A DNA stretch of 34,619 bases from an uncultured Eubacterium sp. (GCA_937894585.1 CALBGO010000059.1:1-34619), one strand, 5' to 3'; shown: positions 7,438 to 15,317, counted from the stretch's first letter. The notes: generated by a model not told the origin, from the sequence alone. Numbers and translations are program-made.

Positions 7438-8049
7438 TTAACAATATTTTGACCGGTAAACCTCCAGAGCGATTCCGATTGAAACAATCAGCGAAACTGC
7501 TGCCGCCACCCCTGCCGCAAGAGGATAAAAAGCCGGGTTCAGCTGCCACAATTTTGGCAGATTTTCTACACTTCCCACAACAAAAACACCTATGCTTACC
7601 ATGATGAAGATCCAGAGATACCGTCCTTTCTCTACGCCGAGCCGAAGTACCATGGGTAAATTGATTGACATCATAATTATTGCAACGCAAAAGAAAATCA
7701 AAATCATCTGTACCTTCTGCATCAGAAGTTCTGTCGACTGATCTGTCACCATTCCATAGACAGCAGCTGCCGCAATTTCAATGAGAAAAACGCAGAAACA
7801 TCCACCAACACCCAGCGCATATTTGGAAAGCACCATATCCTTTGTCCGATACGGCATCATTGCCGCATAGCTGTTCCATCTTACCTGTTCGTCATAAGCA
7901 AGCGAGGTCACCGGCAGCAAAGAAAAATACATCAGACCGAAACCCTGCGTAAAAGTCTGCTGCACGACAGCAAAAACCAGCGTCAGCACCAGAAAAGCTT
8001 TCATCTGTTTTGACAGCACACAGATATCTTTAATCAGAAGTCCCTTCAT
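7438..8049 (-). CDS. ABC-2 type transporter permease
   Basis: 203 residues, six hydrophobic segments, with the cytoplasmic N-terminal signature of this family (MKGLLIKDICVLSKQMK) and the segment YDEQVRWNSYAAMMPYRTKDMVLSKY between the second and third helices, typical of ABC-2 permeases (PF13346-like). It is the membrane partner of the ATPase encoded upstream; the genes overlap by ATGA, and GGGGAGG stands before the ATG. The substrate cannot be read from sequence. Related GntR-regulated ABC pairs respond to cell-wall-active antibiotics or bacteriocins in other Bacillota, so a role in envelope stress or peptide defence is an inference. Confidence 0.85.
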   Translation of the reverse strand: MKGLLIKDICVLSKQMKAFLVLTLVFAVVQQTFTQGFGLMYFSLLPVTSLAYDEQVRWNSYAAMMPYRTKDMVLSKYALGVGGCFCVFLIEIAAAAVYGMVTDQSTELLMQKVQMILIFFCVAIIMMSINLPMVLRLGVEKGRYLWIFIMVSIGVFVVGSVENLPKLWQLNPAFYPLAAGVAAAVSLIVSIGIALEVYRSKYC

Positions 8050-8906
8050 AAGTGTTCCTCCCCTTTTACCATAAACAGCATAATATCCTCAATAGATGTC
8101 TTCTCCACCGGAAATGCATCATTCAGCAGCTCTCTGCAAACCAAGCACTCTACGCCGTACTTGCTGCTCCGCTTTCCCAAAACTGCTTCCTTCGGCACAT
8201 CATCAAGCTGTTTCCAGCTGCACCGCAGAATACCGTACTCTTCTAAAAGCCCATCCTTTTCTCTGCAAAAAATCAGCTTTCCCTTATGTATGAAGGCAAT
8301 ATAGTCGCAGAGCTTCTCAAGGTCGCTGATGATATGGGAAGAAATCAGGATTGAATGCTCCGAATTTCTTGTAAAATCATAGAAGATATCCAGAATTTCA
8401 TCTCTGACAACAGGATCAAGTCCTGCCGTCGCCTCATCCAGCAAAAGCAGCTTCGGATCGTGAGACAGAGCTGTCGCAATGGACAGTTTCATCTTCATTC
8501 CCCGAGAAAAATCCTTGAAAGCCTTTTTTTCAGGCAGATTGAATTTTCTGATATAGTCCGCAAATTTCTGCTCATTCCAACTGCGGTATGTATTTTTCAT
8601 AATTCTGCCGACATCTTTTACATTGAGTACAGACGGAAAATTTGCTTCGTCCAGTACGACTCCGATATCTTCTTTCAATGCGGAAAACTGCGGACTTCTG
8701 TTATCAATTCCCATTACTTCCACCGAGCCTGCGTCCCGCCTTACCGCATCCATAATCAAACGGATGGTCGTGCTTTTTCCGGCTCCGTTTTCACCAATCA
8801 GACCAAGAATACAGCCTTTCGGCAAATCAAAACTGATATCGTCCAGTATAAAATCGTCAAATCGCTTGGTCAGATTTCTGATTTCTATAGCATTATTCAC
8901 TGACAT
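8046..8906 (-). CDS. ABC transporter ATP-binding protein
   Basis: 286 residues. Walker A GENGAGKST (38-46), ABC signature FSRGM (133-137) and Walker B LLLLDE (153-158), then the D-loop AGLDP and the H-loop His in ISSHI. The Q-loop glutamine is not obvious: the region reads IGVVLDEANFP, as in the YtrB/YtrE-like group that works with ABC-2 permeases. The ATG has AGGAGG at six to seven bases. It starts three bases after the GntR stop codon and overlaps the permease by four bases, so all three are one operon. It powers transport by the adjacent permease. Confidence 0.93.
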   Translation of the reverse strand: MSVNNAIEIRNLTKRFDDFILDDISFDLPKGCILGLIGENGAGKSTTIRLIMDAVRRDAGSVEVMGIDNRSPQFSALKEDIGVVLDEANFPSVLNVKDVGRIMKNTYRSWNEQKFADYIRKFNLPEKKAFKDFSRGMKMKLSIATALSHDPKLLLLDEATAGLDPVVRDEILDIFYDFTRNSEHSILISSHIISDLEKLCDYIAFIHKGKLIFCREKDGLLEEYGILRCSWKQLDDVPKEAVLGKRSSKYGVECLVCRELLNDAFPVEKTSIEDIMLFMVKGEEHL

Positions 8907-8909
8907 CTT

Positions 8910-9284
8910 TTATTCCTCCTCTGCCATCAGGCGAAGCATCTGTACTAAATCATCTACGGTCAGACCGCAGCTTTTGGAAAGTTCCAAAAGCTCTTCAAGC
9001 CCGGTTTCTATCTGTTTCAAATGATTTTCACGAATAAGCTCCGTATTCTGTTCTGCAACAAAACAGCCTTTCCCGCCTACTGTATAGATAAACCCCTCTT
9101 TTTCCAGTTCGTCGTATGCACGCTTCGTAGTGATGACACTGATTTTCAAATCTTTTGCCAGGGCGCGAATAGATGGAAGGGCGTCCCCTTCCGCCAGAGT
9201 CCCTGCTATAATTTGGTTTTTCAGCTGCGTGTAAATCTGCTCATAAATAGGCTGATTTCCCGCATTACTGATGATAATATCCAA
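8910..9284 (-). CDS. GntR-family regulator, YtrA subfamily
   Basis: 124 residues: N-terminal winged helix (PIYEQIYTQLKNQIIAGTL, then LPSIRALAKDLKISVITTKRAYDELE) and a short helical C-terminus (LKQIETGLEELLELSKSCGLTVDDLVQMLRL). The absence of a large effector domain is the mark of the YtrA group, which represses its own operon with linked ABC genes. I choose the TTG at 9284, before DIIISNAGNQPIYEQ, because AAGGAGG lies six bases upstream; the ATG at 9332 would add an unrelated Arg-rich extension. First gene of the operon; the promoter 220 bases upstream contains a palindrome over its -10 box. Confidence 0.9.
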   Translation of the reverse strand: MDIIISNAGNQPIYEQIYTQLKNQIIAGTLAEGDALPSIRALAKDLKISVITTKRAYDELEKEGFIYTVGGKGCFVAEQNTELIRENHLKQIETGLEELLELSKSCGLTVDDLVQMLRLMAEEE

Positions 9285-9496
9285 GGTCGGCCTCCTTCGG
9301 TTTTCATTTACGGTATCACAGGCTCGCAGCATCGAAAACTTGCAGATTTACAAAGCTTTAGCTTCATAAATCTCAACGCCCCTGCGTTTCACATCTGTTT
9401 GCAGCTACCCGAAGTCCCAGTCTTAAAGCCTTTATTATCTTCAAGACCCATCCGGCCAGACTGCATGGATATGTCCTCCCCCGTTTTAATTCCGTA

Positions 9497-9531
9497 TATA
9501 TACAGTATATACAGTTATAACAGTTTGTCAA
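9497..9531 (-). promoter_or_regulatory. Promoter and putative operator of the GntR-ABC operon
   Basis: TTGACA (9526-9531), 16 bases, TATACT (9504-9509) on the minus strand. A 15-base palindrome TATATAC-A-GTATATA (9497-9511) covers the -10 box. On the minus strand the spacer and -10 form three near-identical 9-base units (ACTGTTATA, ACTGTATAT, ACTGTATAT). This layout fits autorepression by the YtrA-type regulator. The leader to the TTG start is about 210 bases, in which I see no clear structure. Confidence 0.7.
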
Positions 9532-9540
9532 TCTTTTTTT

Positions 9541-10426
9541 GCAAAGATTTTCTCCTTTATGGTTTTTATCCACTCTCTGCTCCTGATGATTTTATAAGCA
9601 ACAAGCTTTCCAAACCTGTTCCCGATTCAAAATTCTATCATTCAAAAGCTTGTCATTTCAGAATCTTGTCCATTATCCAAACAGATAGCTGCACATAAAA
9701 AACATTTCTCTATCCGTCTACATATACTTCGCACACTTATACACGAGCGACAATTCCGACACCAGTTCCGCCCGGCGTATATACCCCTGCCCCGTATATT
9801 TTGCTTTTTTATCCTGTGAAATCTCCTGCCCACTCCCTTTGTTCTGCTTTTACAGGAGATTTTTGCAGGAAAATATGAGGAAATGGATGCCTGTATTTGC
9901 CTTTGATTCCATCATATCCTATTTTTGTGCTTGTTTTAGAGCAAATTTCATCATTTACAGGAAATTTTTCCCTGTAAATCCGCGCAAAATCGAAAAAAGA
10001 ACCTTTATTCCCTTCATATACCCCCCTACTTTTCGTTAAAAATCTCCTGCTTTCTGCAAAAAACACAGTTCGCAGGGGATTCGGGGCATATCCGAAACAG
10101 AAGCAGCGCAGCGAAAAAAAACGAAAAAGCCGACAGATTCCGAAAAATCTCCTGTTTTCTGCAAAAACAACAGTTTACAGGGGATTTAGAGCGCAGAGGG
10201 GCGTAGAAAACTTTTGAGGTATCTCAGAATACCGCAAAACCAAAGGAATTAAGCCGACGAAGAGACTGGGAATTAAGCCGACAAAGAGGCTGAGAATTCG
10301 AAGCGATGCCAAAGCGATTGAGAAAGCTGGGAATTCTGTAAGCCCAAAGAAATTAAACCGACGAAGGAACTGAGATACCGAAGCTTTTTTCGGAATTCAG
10401 GTGTCAAGCTTTTTTCGGAATTCAGG
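9541..10426. repeat. Repeat- and hairpin-rich intergenic region
   Basis: About 0.9 kb between the divergent GntR and EcsC genes with no credible gene. It holds four hairpins, listed by arms: 9819-9828/9853-9862, 9954-9961/9971-9978, 10041-10050/10072-10081, 10145-10155/10177-10187. Their centres are about 100-125 bases apart. Three share the arm AATCTCCTG; the third and fourth are direct copies about 45 bases long, and the first resembles them in inverted orientation. Further right are three 24-base units and a 25-base tandem pair, listed separately. The first 270 bases (9541-9810) show nothing I can name. Confidence 0.65.
10245..10372. repeat. Three copies of a 24-base unit
   Basis: Units at 10245-10268 and 10269-10292 are head to tail and differ at two positions (core GAATTAAGCCGACGAAGAG). 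A third, more diverged copy lies at 10349-10372. Similarity of the first and third copies extends about 12 bases to the left (CCAAAG-type flank). Confidence 0.75.
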
Positions 10427-10430
10427 TTGA
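10381..10430. repeat. 25-base tandem duplication before ecsC promoter
   Basis: Two adjacent 25-base copies (10381-10405, 10406-10430) whose first 22 bases are identical, beginning AAGCTTTTTTCGG. The last bases of the second copy form the first part of the TTGACT -35 box; the first copy reads GTGTC there. Confidence 0.85.
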
Positions 10431-10455
10431 CTTCCCCAAGTATCTGCCATAAAAT
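10427..10455 (+). promoter_or_regulatory. Promoter of the EcsC-family gene
   Basis: TTGACT (10427-10432), 17 bases, TAAAAT (10450-10455), about 35 bases before the ATG. Confidence 0.75.
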
Positions 10456-10494
10456 AATGCTGATAAAATCTGACAAAAAGGGGGGGACGGTCCG

Positions 10495-11298
10495 ATGAAA
10501 CTTACACCATGGCAAAAGGAATGGAACGCTCTGATCAAACAGGAGCGCAGATATCTCGAAAACCGCCTTGAGAAAAAAGATACAAAACTCAATACGCTGC
10601 TTGCAGAAAAAGTACCGGAAAAACTGCAAAACACTTTGAATGCCGCTTTTGCAAAAGCATTTGAAACCATCTTCGAAAAAGGCTCCGGCATCATAGAGAA
10701 AACATATAAACGAGAAGAGCTTGAAATACAGCACAAAGTCAACACTTATGCCGCAGAGCTTTCGGAAAGCAGGAAAAGTCTGAGCAAGTTCAATAAAGAC
10801 GCAGGCAGTAAGAGCGGTAAAAATCTTCTGTTTTCAGGACTGTCCGGCATCGGTATGGGGCTGATCGGCGTAGGGCTTCCCGACATTCCCGTCTTTACCG
10901 GCACCCTGCTGAAAAGCATTTACGAAACCTCTTTGAACTATGGCTTTGACTATGACCGCCCCGAAGAAAAATACTTTATCCTCAAAATCATAGAAGGCGC
11001 CCTGTCTTACGGCAGCCGGCTTTCAGGCTGCAATAACGCGCTGAATGATTTTATAGAAAATCCGGTGCTTCCGAAAGATTTTTCCGAAAAGCTTCAGATT
11101 AAAAATACCGCAGCCGCTATGTCGAAAGAACTTCTGTATATGAAATTTCTGCAGGGAATCCCTGTTGTCGGCACAGTCGGCGGAGCATACAACACCGTTT
11201 ATCTGCAGCGGGTGCAGAAATATGCAAAACTGAAATACTACCGCAGATTTTTATATGAGCGATCGAATAACTTCAATCCCGGCGATGACATCTGCTGA
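10495..11298 (+). CDS. EcsC family protein
   Basis: 267 residues, matching the EcsC family (PF12787) by overall pattern: a charged helical N-terminus (WQKEWNALIKQERRYLENRLEKK), a Gly-rich hydrophobic stretch GLSGIGMGLIGVGLPDIPVFTG (about 115-136), SIYETSLNYGFDYDRPEEKYF, and the C-terminal family motif IPVVGTVGGAYNTVYLQRVQKYAKLKYYRRFL. The family is named for a gene linked to the EcsAB ABC transporter of Bacillus, but its biochemical role is unknown. A run of seven G before the ATG serves as ribosome binding site. It is a single plus-strand gene in a minus-strand neighbourhood, with its own promoter and terminator and repeat-dense flanks, as expected for an insertion or a rearranged locus. Confidence 0.85.
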   Translation: MKLTPWQKEWNALIKQERRYLENRLEKKDTKLNTLLAEKVPEKLQNTLNAAFAKAFETIFEKGSGIIEKTYKREELEIQHKVNTYAAELSESRKSLSKFNKDAGSKSGKNLLFSGLSGIGMGLIGVGLPDIPVFTGTLLKSIYETSLNYGFDYDRPEEKYFILKIIEGALSYGSRLSGCNNALNDFIENPVLPKDFSEKLQIKNTAAAMSKELLYMKFLQGIPVVGTVGGAYNTVYLQRVQKYAKLKYYRRFLYERSNNFNPGDDIC

Positions 11299-11313
11299 AG
11301 CCGCTCTGAAAAC

Positions 11314-11424
11314 GCTGTCTAAAATATTACAGTGACTCTTGCTGAAAAAAATGCTGTCCAAAAGATTAAAGTGACTCCCGCTGAGGACGCTGCACAAAAA
11401 ATAAAGATGACGCCTGCCAAAGCG
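11314..11424. repeat. Three decayed copies of a 36-39 base unit behind ecsC
   Basis: Units 11314-11352, 11353-11388 and 11389-11424 each begin GCTG and contain an AAA-rich block followed by GTGAC or ATGAC. Read on the plus strand they encode a 12-13 residue motif three times (…NAVQKIKVTPAE…, …AAQKIKMTPAK…), the first copy interrupted by a stop. No start codon or ribosome binding site leads into it. Confidence 0.7.
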
Positions 11425-11432
11425 TCATTTTT
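11408..11432. terminator. Bidirectional terminator between ecsC and the DUF3783 gene
   Basis: Stem TGACGC/GCGTCA with loop CTGCCAAA, followed by TTTTTC on the plus strand; the minus strand also has a T-rich tail (CTTTATTTTTTG). It lies inside the third copy of the decayed repeat. Confidence 0.75.
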
Positions 11433-11517
11433 CATTACACAAAATTATATATACCGAATCCCCTGAGGATTCCCGGCGGAGCTGTCAGCTTCGGCACCTG
11501 CCGTTCCGCACGCCTGA

Positions 11518-11599
11518 GATGCCTGCTCAGTCTCCGCAAAGTTTGACTCTTATGCAGCGATGCCTGCTCAGACTCCGCAAAATTCAACTCTCATACAGC
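11518..11599. repeat. 41-base tandem duplication
   Basis: Two adjacent 41-base copies (11518-11558, 11559-11599), both beginning GATGCCTGCTCAG and ending CAGC, with scattered substitutions. It lies directly behind the DUF3783 gene. The whole stretch 11299-11615 has no credible gene. Confidence 0.8.
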
Positions 11600-11615
11600 T
11601 GACGGCGATTCAGAT

Positions 11616-11996
11616 TCACGGCATCGTCTTCATAGCTGTATGTTCTGCACTGAGTTCTTCATAAAGTTTCAGCGGATTCCAAGTCATATTATGCGGCGTC
11701 ATCACCGCTTTCAAGTCAATCTTTTCGATTCCGCGGTTTCTGTACTCCGCAAGAAAAACATCAAGTTCTTCGGAATCCAGTCCGAAAAACATCAGCATCT
11801 CTCCCGAAAGCTCTTCTCCGCGGTATACAGGCGCAGGTCCCTTCAGTCCGGGAATGCCTGCCAGTGTTCCCAGAAATTCATAATACCTGCTTTTCTCAAT
11901 CCGCACGGTTTCAATCTGCAGATCCCGGCAAAGCGCGCTGATTTCTTCCGCTTTTTTCTCAGAAATATGAAACAGCAGAATTTTTTTCTCTTTCAT
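11616..11996 (-). CDS. DUF3783 domain protein
   Basis: 126 residues, small soluble protein. The pattern is that of DUF3783: an opening KKILLFHISEKKAEEISALC, then GEMLMFFGLDSEELDVFLAEYR, and the C-terminal IDLKAVMTPHNMTWNPLKLYEELSAEH. Function is not established. The ATG lies five bases after the RDD gene stop, and a purine-rich site sits inside that gene's last codons, so it is the third gene of the sppA operon. It reads into the bidirectional terminator behind the convergent EcsC gene. Confidence 0.8.
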   Translation of the reverse strand: MKEKKILLFHISEKKAEEISALCRDLQIETVRIEKSRYYEFLGTLAGIPGLKGPAPVYRGEELSGEMLMFFGLDSEELDVFLAEYRNRGIEKIDLKAVMTPHNMTWNPLKLYEELSAEHTAMKTMP

Positions 11997-12001
11997 AAAA
12001 C

Positions 12002-12781
12002 TTAGTTCTTCTTCTCATTCTCCCTGTCAGGATCAACATGCACATAGCGGTCGTAAATGCTGATTTTCCGGTCACGAGTGCTGACCTCCCGTACCGGAGG
12101 CATTCTGAAAACCTGCGTCTGCGAATTCCCATTCTGCACATTGCTCCCGCAGTTTTCCTTTAGCGTTTCATTCTGCTCAGATGTGTTCTGCCCAGAGTCT
12201 TTATTCTCTGCTTCTTTCTGCACAGAAATTCCATCCTCCGTTTCTTTCTCCGTTTCTTTTCGCTCATATGACGGTTCACAGTATGCATATCGTTTATTAA
12301 TATCCCCATTCATATAAGTAGGGATCTTCTTCGCATAAATCACTCTGGTATCGCAGAGCATATCGTGCAGCGCCTTTTTTTCGACGGTAATGCCCGCAAG
12401 CAGATATCCAAGACCAAACACGAAAGATGACAGGAACCTGCCGATTGTTTCCCGAAACAGAACATTGACAAAGGTCAGCGGCTTACTGTCCGCACTGACA
12501 ACCCTGAGGTTCAGGGCTTTCTTTCCGAGTGTTGCTCCTGGATAATAAGTGCAGAGGACAAAATACAGAGCGCCTGCGGCATACAGCAGACCGTCTCTCC
12601 AGCTGTACTGAAACAATAGTGTGGCATCCAAAGGATTTTTATCCGAAAAAAGCCCGAAGGAAAGAAACAGAGCAAAGCGCACTCCCAATCTTAAAAACCA
12701 AACGATAACACAGTCTATCACAAAAGCTGCCGCTCTCGCCCAAAATCCTGCATAAACCCGTTCAATCCTAAAGTTCTGCAT
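12002..12781 (-). CDS. RDD family membrane protein
   Basis: 259 residues. The RDD domain covers about residues 5-150: the N-terminal helix GFWARAAAFVIDCVIV with the paired Arg/Asp that name the family, two further membrane segments, the loop GATLGKKALNLRVV and the end of the domain (KKALHDMLCDTRVIY). A hydrophilic cytoplasmic tail (about 155-259) rich in Glu, Lys, Asn and Gln follows and looks disordered. RDD proteins are poorly understood; some act in Na+/H+ exchange under salt stress. It overlaps the sppA 3' end by 14 bases, so the two are co-translated. Co-occurrence with SppA suggests membrane-quality or stress functions. Confidence 0.88.
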   Translation of the reverse strand: MQNFRIERVYAGFWARAAAFVIDCVIVWFLRLGVRFALFLSFGLFSDKNPLDATLLFQYSWRDGLLYAAGALYFVLCTYYPGATLGKKALNLRVVSADSKPLTFVNVLFRETIGRFLSSFVFGLGYLLAGITVEKKALHDMLCDTRVIYAKKIPTYMNGDINKRYAYCEPSYERKETEKETEDGISVQKEAENKDSGQNTSEQNETLKENCGSNVQNGNSQTQVFRMPPVREVSTRDRKISIYDRYVHVDPDRENEKKN

Positions 12782-13733
12782 AGTACATCAACACCCCGCT
12801 TTCCAATTTTTCAGCGGTTTCTGCAAGCACCTGACTGTCGGATTTGGGCAGAAGCTTCTCCACTTTGGAAAACAGTGACGCCCATACGCTAATATTGCTT
12901 TCAGGACGATAATACTCGGTTGTTCCAGCCTCCTTCGAAATTGCAGCTTCTGCTTCTTCATAAGATGCAATCTCATCTACAAGACCGTTACGGACTGCCT
13001 GTTTTGCAGTATAAGTTCTGCCGTCTGCCAGTCTGCGCACCTTCTTTTCGGACATATCCCTGCCGCGGGCCACAATTTCAACAAACTCGTCATAGGACTC
13101 GTCTACCTGAGACTGATAAATTTCAATCTGTTCTTTACTGAAAGTCGCGGCTTTGTTTTTTCCGCTGGTGATATTGATATTCTTAATCCCCAGCTTTTCA
13201 TAAAGACCGCTCATATCATAACCGCTCATAATCACACCGATAGAACCTGTCGTCGTATTTTGGTTCACATAAATCCTGTCTGCCGCCATAGAAATCATAT
13301 ATGCACCCGACGCACCGTAATGAGCCATATATGCATAAACCGGCCGACCTGTCTTCTCCTTGTATTCCATCACCTTGTCATACATTTCCTGAGACTCGTA
13401 AACTGTGCCGCCCGGAGAATCCACATAAAGAAGCATGGCTTTGTTGGACGAATCCCTGATCAGACTGTCTATGTATTTAAGGTTCGTCGTATGTTTGTAT
13501 CCCTCGCCTTCATAAATCGAATCAGAGGACTCCTCCTGAATCGTTCCCACAATATCCACTATACCGATATAATCCTCTGCCGGCGGGGCAAATTCCGCAT
13601 CGGCCGTGAGAAACTCCTGCGCCGTGCTGCTGACGATTCGGTCTGCTGTTTTATGGGATATTACGCTGGCAGCACCTGTTACAATAAAAAGTCCCGCCGC
13701 TACCGCCAGCGCAATCAGCTGTTTTGTTTTCAT
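12768..13733 (-). CDS. sppA: Signal peptide peptidase SppA (S49 family)
   Basis: 321 residues: an N-terminal membrane anchor (about 5-25), then a single S49 protease domain. The catalytic Ser is Ser142 in HYGASGAYM, and the likely general base is Lys194 in TSGKNKAATF; the 52-residue spacing equals that of Bacillus subtilis SppA (Ser147/Lys199). The substrate-binding block LLYVDSPGGTVYESQEMYD precedes it. The enzyme degrades signal peptides left in the membrane and, in Bacillus, responds to cell-envelope stress and lantibiotics. The length fits the short Gram-positive form. First gene of sppA-RDD-DUF3783. Confidence 0.93.
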   Translation of the reverse strand: MKTKQLIALAVAAGLFIVTGAASVISHKTADRIVSSTAQEFLTADAEFAPPAEDYIGIVDIVGTIQEESSDSIYEGEGYKHTTNLKYIDSLIRDSSNKAMLLYVDSPGGTVYESQEMYDKVMEYKEKTGRPVYAYMAHYGASGAYMISMAADRIYVNQNTTTGSIGVIMSGYDMSGLYEKLGIKNINITSGKNKAATFSKEQIEIYQSQVDESYDEFVEIVARGRDMSEKKVRRLADGRTYTAKQAVRNGLVDEIASYEEAEAAISKEAGTTEYYRPESNISVWASLFSKVEKLLPKSDSQVLAETAEKLESGVLMYYAEL

Positions 13734-13802
13734 AGTTATCTCCTTCCTCCGTCAATGAAAGATATGCCTTATCATATCACAAAATCAGACAAATTCATAC
13801 AG

Positions 13803-15077
13803 CTACTTTCGGATTCTGTCTACAGCAGCAAAAATTACCAAAGCACCCGCAGCCGTTATCACAGAAGATACAAATGTAAGCATTTTTGCGCCGCTGATAT
13901 CTAAAATTGCGCCTCCGGCAAGGCTGGAAAAAATCGTAGTCAGCGTAATCATCATAGTAAAAACAGCCTGTCCTTTGACTGCTTCTCCCCGCTCCATCAC
14001 TTCGTCGATAAAGTGCACCATAGCAGGCAGAAAAAGGCCGAATGCTACCAGCTGAAAAACCTGTGCAAACAAAATCATCCCCACAGAAGATGCCAGATGA
14101 CAGACAACGATTTTTACGGTAAATCCTGCCGCGCCTACTTTCAGCATAGTCTGACATGAGAATTTTTTGCGAAGCCGGTCAAAGAATACCATAGTAGGAA
14201 TTTCCAAAAACGCCATAACCGATAAAATGCGGCCCATGTCTGCGCTGTCCCCACCTACATCTGCCACAATCTGCATAAGATAGTTATTCATCACAGAATT
14301 GCTGAAAAACAGTCCCAGCACACCGACATTGGCAAAAATAAACATACCGTTTCTGCGGATAAACGCCGGCAGGCTGATTTCCTCAGAATCTTCTGCCGGT
14401 TCGTCTGCACGCTTTTCTTCCACTGCGCCGGTTTTCTTTGCTTTCCTCTCTTCTTTTCTTTGGTCCTCTCCACTCAGATGCCCGCCTGCTGCATGCGCGT
14501 CATTTAACGCTTTGGTTTTGTCAAACTGAACCTTTGTCAAAATCAGACTTAAAAGCATCATCGCCATAATTATTTCTCCGCTGATGGGAAGCACTTCAAT
14601 GCCGTGCTTTTCCACCAGAGTTCCCAGAACTGCCATTAAAACGGAGTACGCCAAAGAACCTGTGCTTCTTGCAATTCCGAAATTGATATGAGCACCGCTT
14701 TCCTCCAGCTTAAAATTCAGGGAATGCAGCAGCGGCTGAATCACCGTATGCCAGGCAATCAGAAGTACAAACATAAGAGAAAGAGCAAGGGACTTTCTCT
14801 GCAGTGCAAACAAACTTGCCGTCATCAGCAGCATCATCACCGTCATAATCTGCATAATTCCTGTAAGGGACAGTCTTTTCGACCGGTCCGCCAGGTCGGC
14901 AACCAGAGGCTGCAGCACTACAGCCACTACATTAGCCGCTGCTAAAATGATACCTATTTCCGTATTGCTGTATCCCCTTCCCAGCAGGAAAACCGATGCA
15001 AAACTGCTGACAATACCGTAAATCATCCAGTAATTAGCATGAATACAGGCATATTCTATGTTCAGTAACTTCTTCAT
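13803..15077 (-). CDS. MFS transporter
   Basis: 424 residues with 12 predicted membrane helices in two halves. The central cytoplasmic loop (about residues 190-250) is long and highly charged (EDQRKEERKAKK…). The helix 2-3 loop carries the MFS-like PLVADLADRSKRLS. It resembles the MFS_1_like / nucleoside-symporter-like branch (PF12832), with the opening NYWMIYGIVSSFASVFLLGRG. The substrate is unknown. I place the start at 15077 (GGAGGAGTT-ATG), because the longer ORF would begin inside the promoter -10 box. Monocistronic; I find no clear terminator after it. Confidence 0.82.
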   Translation of the reverse strand: MKKLLNIEYACIHANYWMIYGIVSSFASVFLLGRGYSNTEIGIILAAANVVAVVLQPLVADLADRSKRLSLTGIMQIMTVMMLLMTASLFALQRKSLALSLMFVLLIAWHTVIQPLLHSLNFKLEESGAHINFGIARSTGSLAYSVLMAVLGTLVEKHGIEVLPISGEIIMAMMLLSLILTKVQFDKTKALNDAHAAGGHLSGEDQRKEERKAKKTGAVEEKRADEPAEDSEEISLPAFIRRNGMFIFANVGVLGLFFSNSVMNNYLMQIVADVGGDSADMGRILSVMAFLEIPTMVFFDRLRKKFSCQTMLKVGAAGFTVKIVVCHLASSVGMILFAQVFQLVAFGLFLPAMVHFIDEVMERGEAVKGQAVFTMMITLTTIFSSLAGGAILDISGAKMLTFVSSVITAAGALVIFAAVDRIRK

Positions 15078-15138
15078 AACTCCTCCGAGAATTCCTTCCG
15101 TAAAATTTTGCGGCAGCGCCGAGATAATTCCAGGAATC

Positions 15139-15166
15139 ATTATACCACGGCTATGGAAAAAGTGAA
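15139..15166 (-). promoter_or_regulatory. Promoter of the MFS gene
   Basis: TTCACT (15161-15166), 16 bases, TATAAT (15139-15144) on the minus strand, 60 bases before the chosen ATG. Confidence 0.6.
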
Positions 15167-15274
15167 GAAGGGCTTTTTATTTTCTTTAAGGTTTCTTCCA
15201 TTTTGTTTGTAATAAAAACACTCCTCCAAGACTTTTAATATTCAATACCGAACTGTCAATAAACTTAGCTCCCG

Positions 15275-15317
15275 AAAAAAAATACCTGACTGTCTCCGCA
15301 GGACAGAAAGGTATTTC
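15275..15317 (-). terminator. Terminator of the YfcC-family gene
   Basis: Stem AAATACC...CTGTC paired with GACAG...GGTATTT, loop around CTGCGGA, followed on the minus strand by a run of eight T. It lies about 155 bases beyond the stop codon. A second strong hairpin (15368-15399, arms ACCGCCG/CGGCGGT with an inner TATG/CATA) sits between, so the transcript has a structured 3' region. Confidence 0.8.

Noticed and set aside
9839..10039. 66-codon plus-strand ORF in the repeat region
   Set aside because: It runs through two of the hairpins and has no ribosome site or recognisable motif.
9819..10187. Possible CRISPR array in the repeat region
   Set aside because: The units are palindromic, diverged and about 100 bases apart, with no constant repeat/unique spacer pattern and no cas genes.
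10273..10734. 153-codon minus-strand ORF covering the tandem repeats and the ecsC 5' end
   Set aside because: Its middle is antisense of ecsC and its end is translated repeat sequence; the EcsC frame on the other strand is clearly real.
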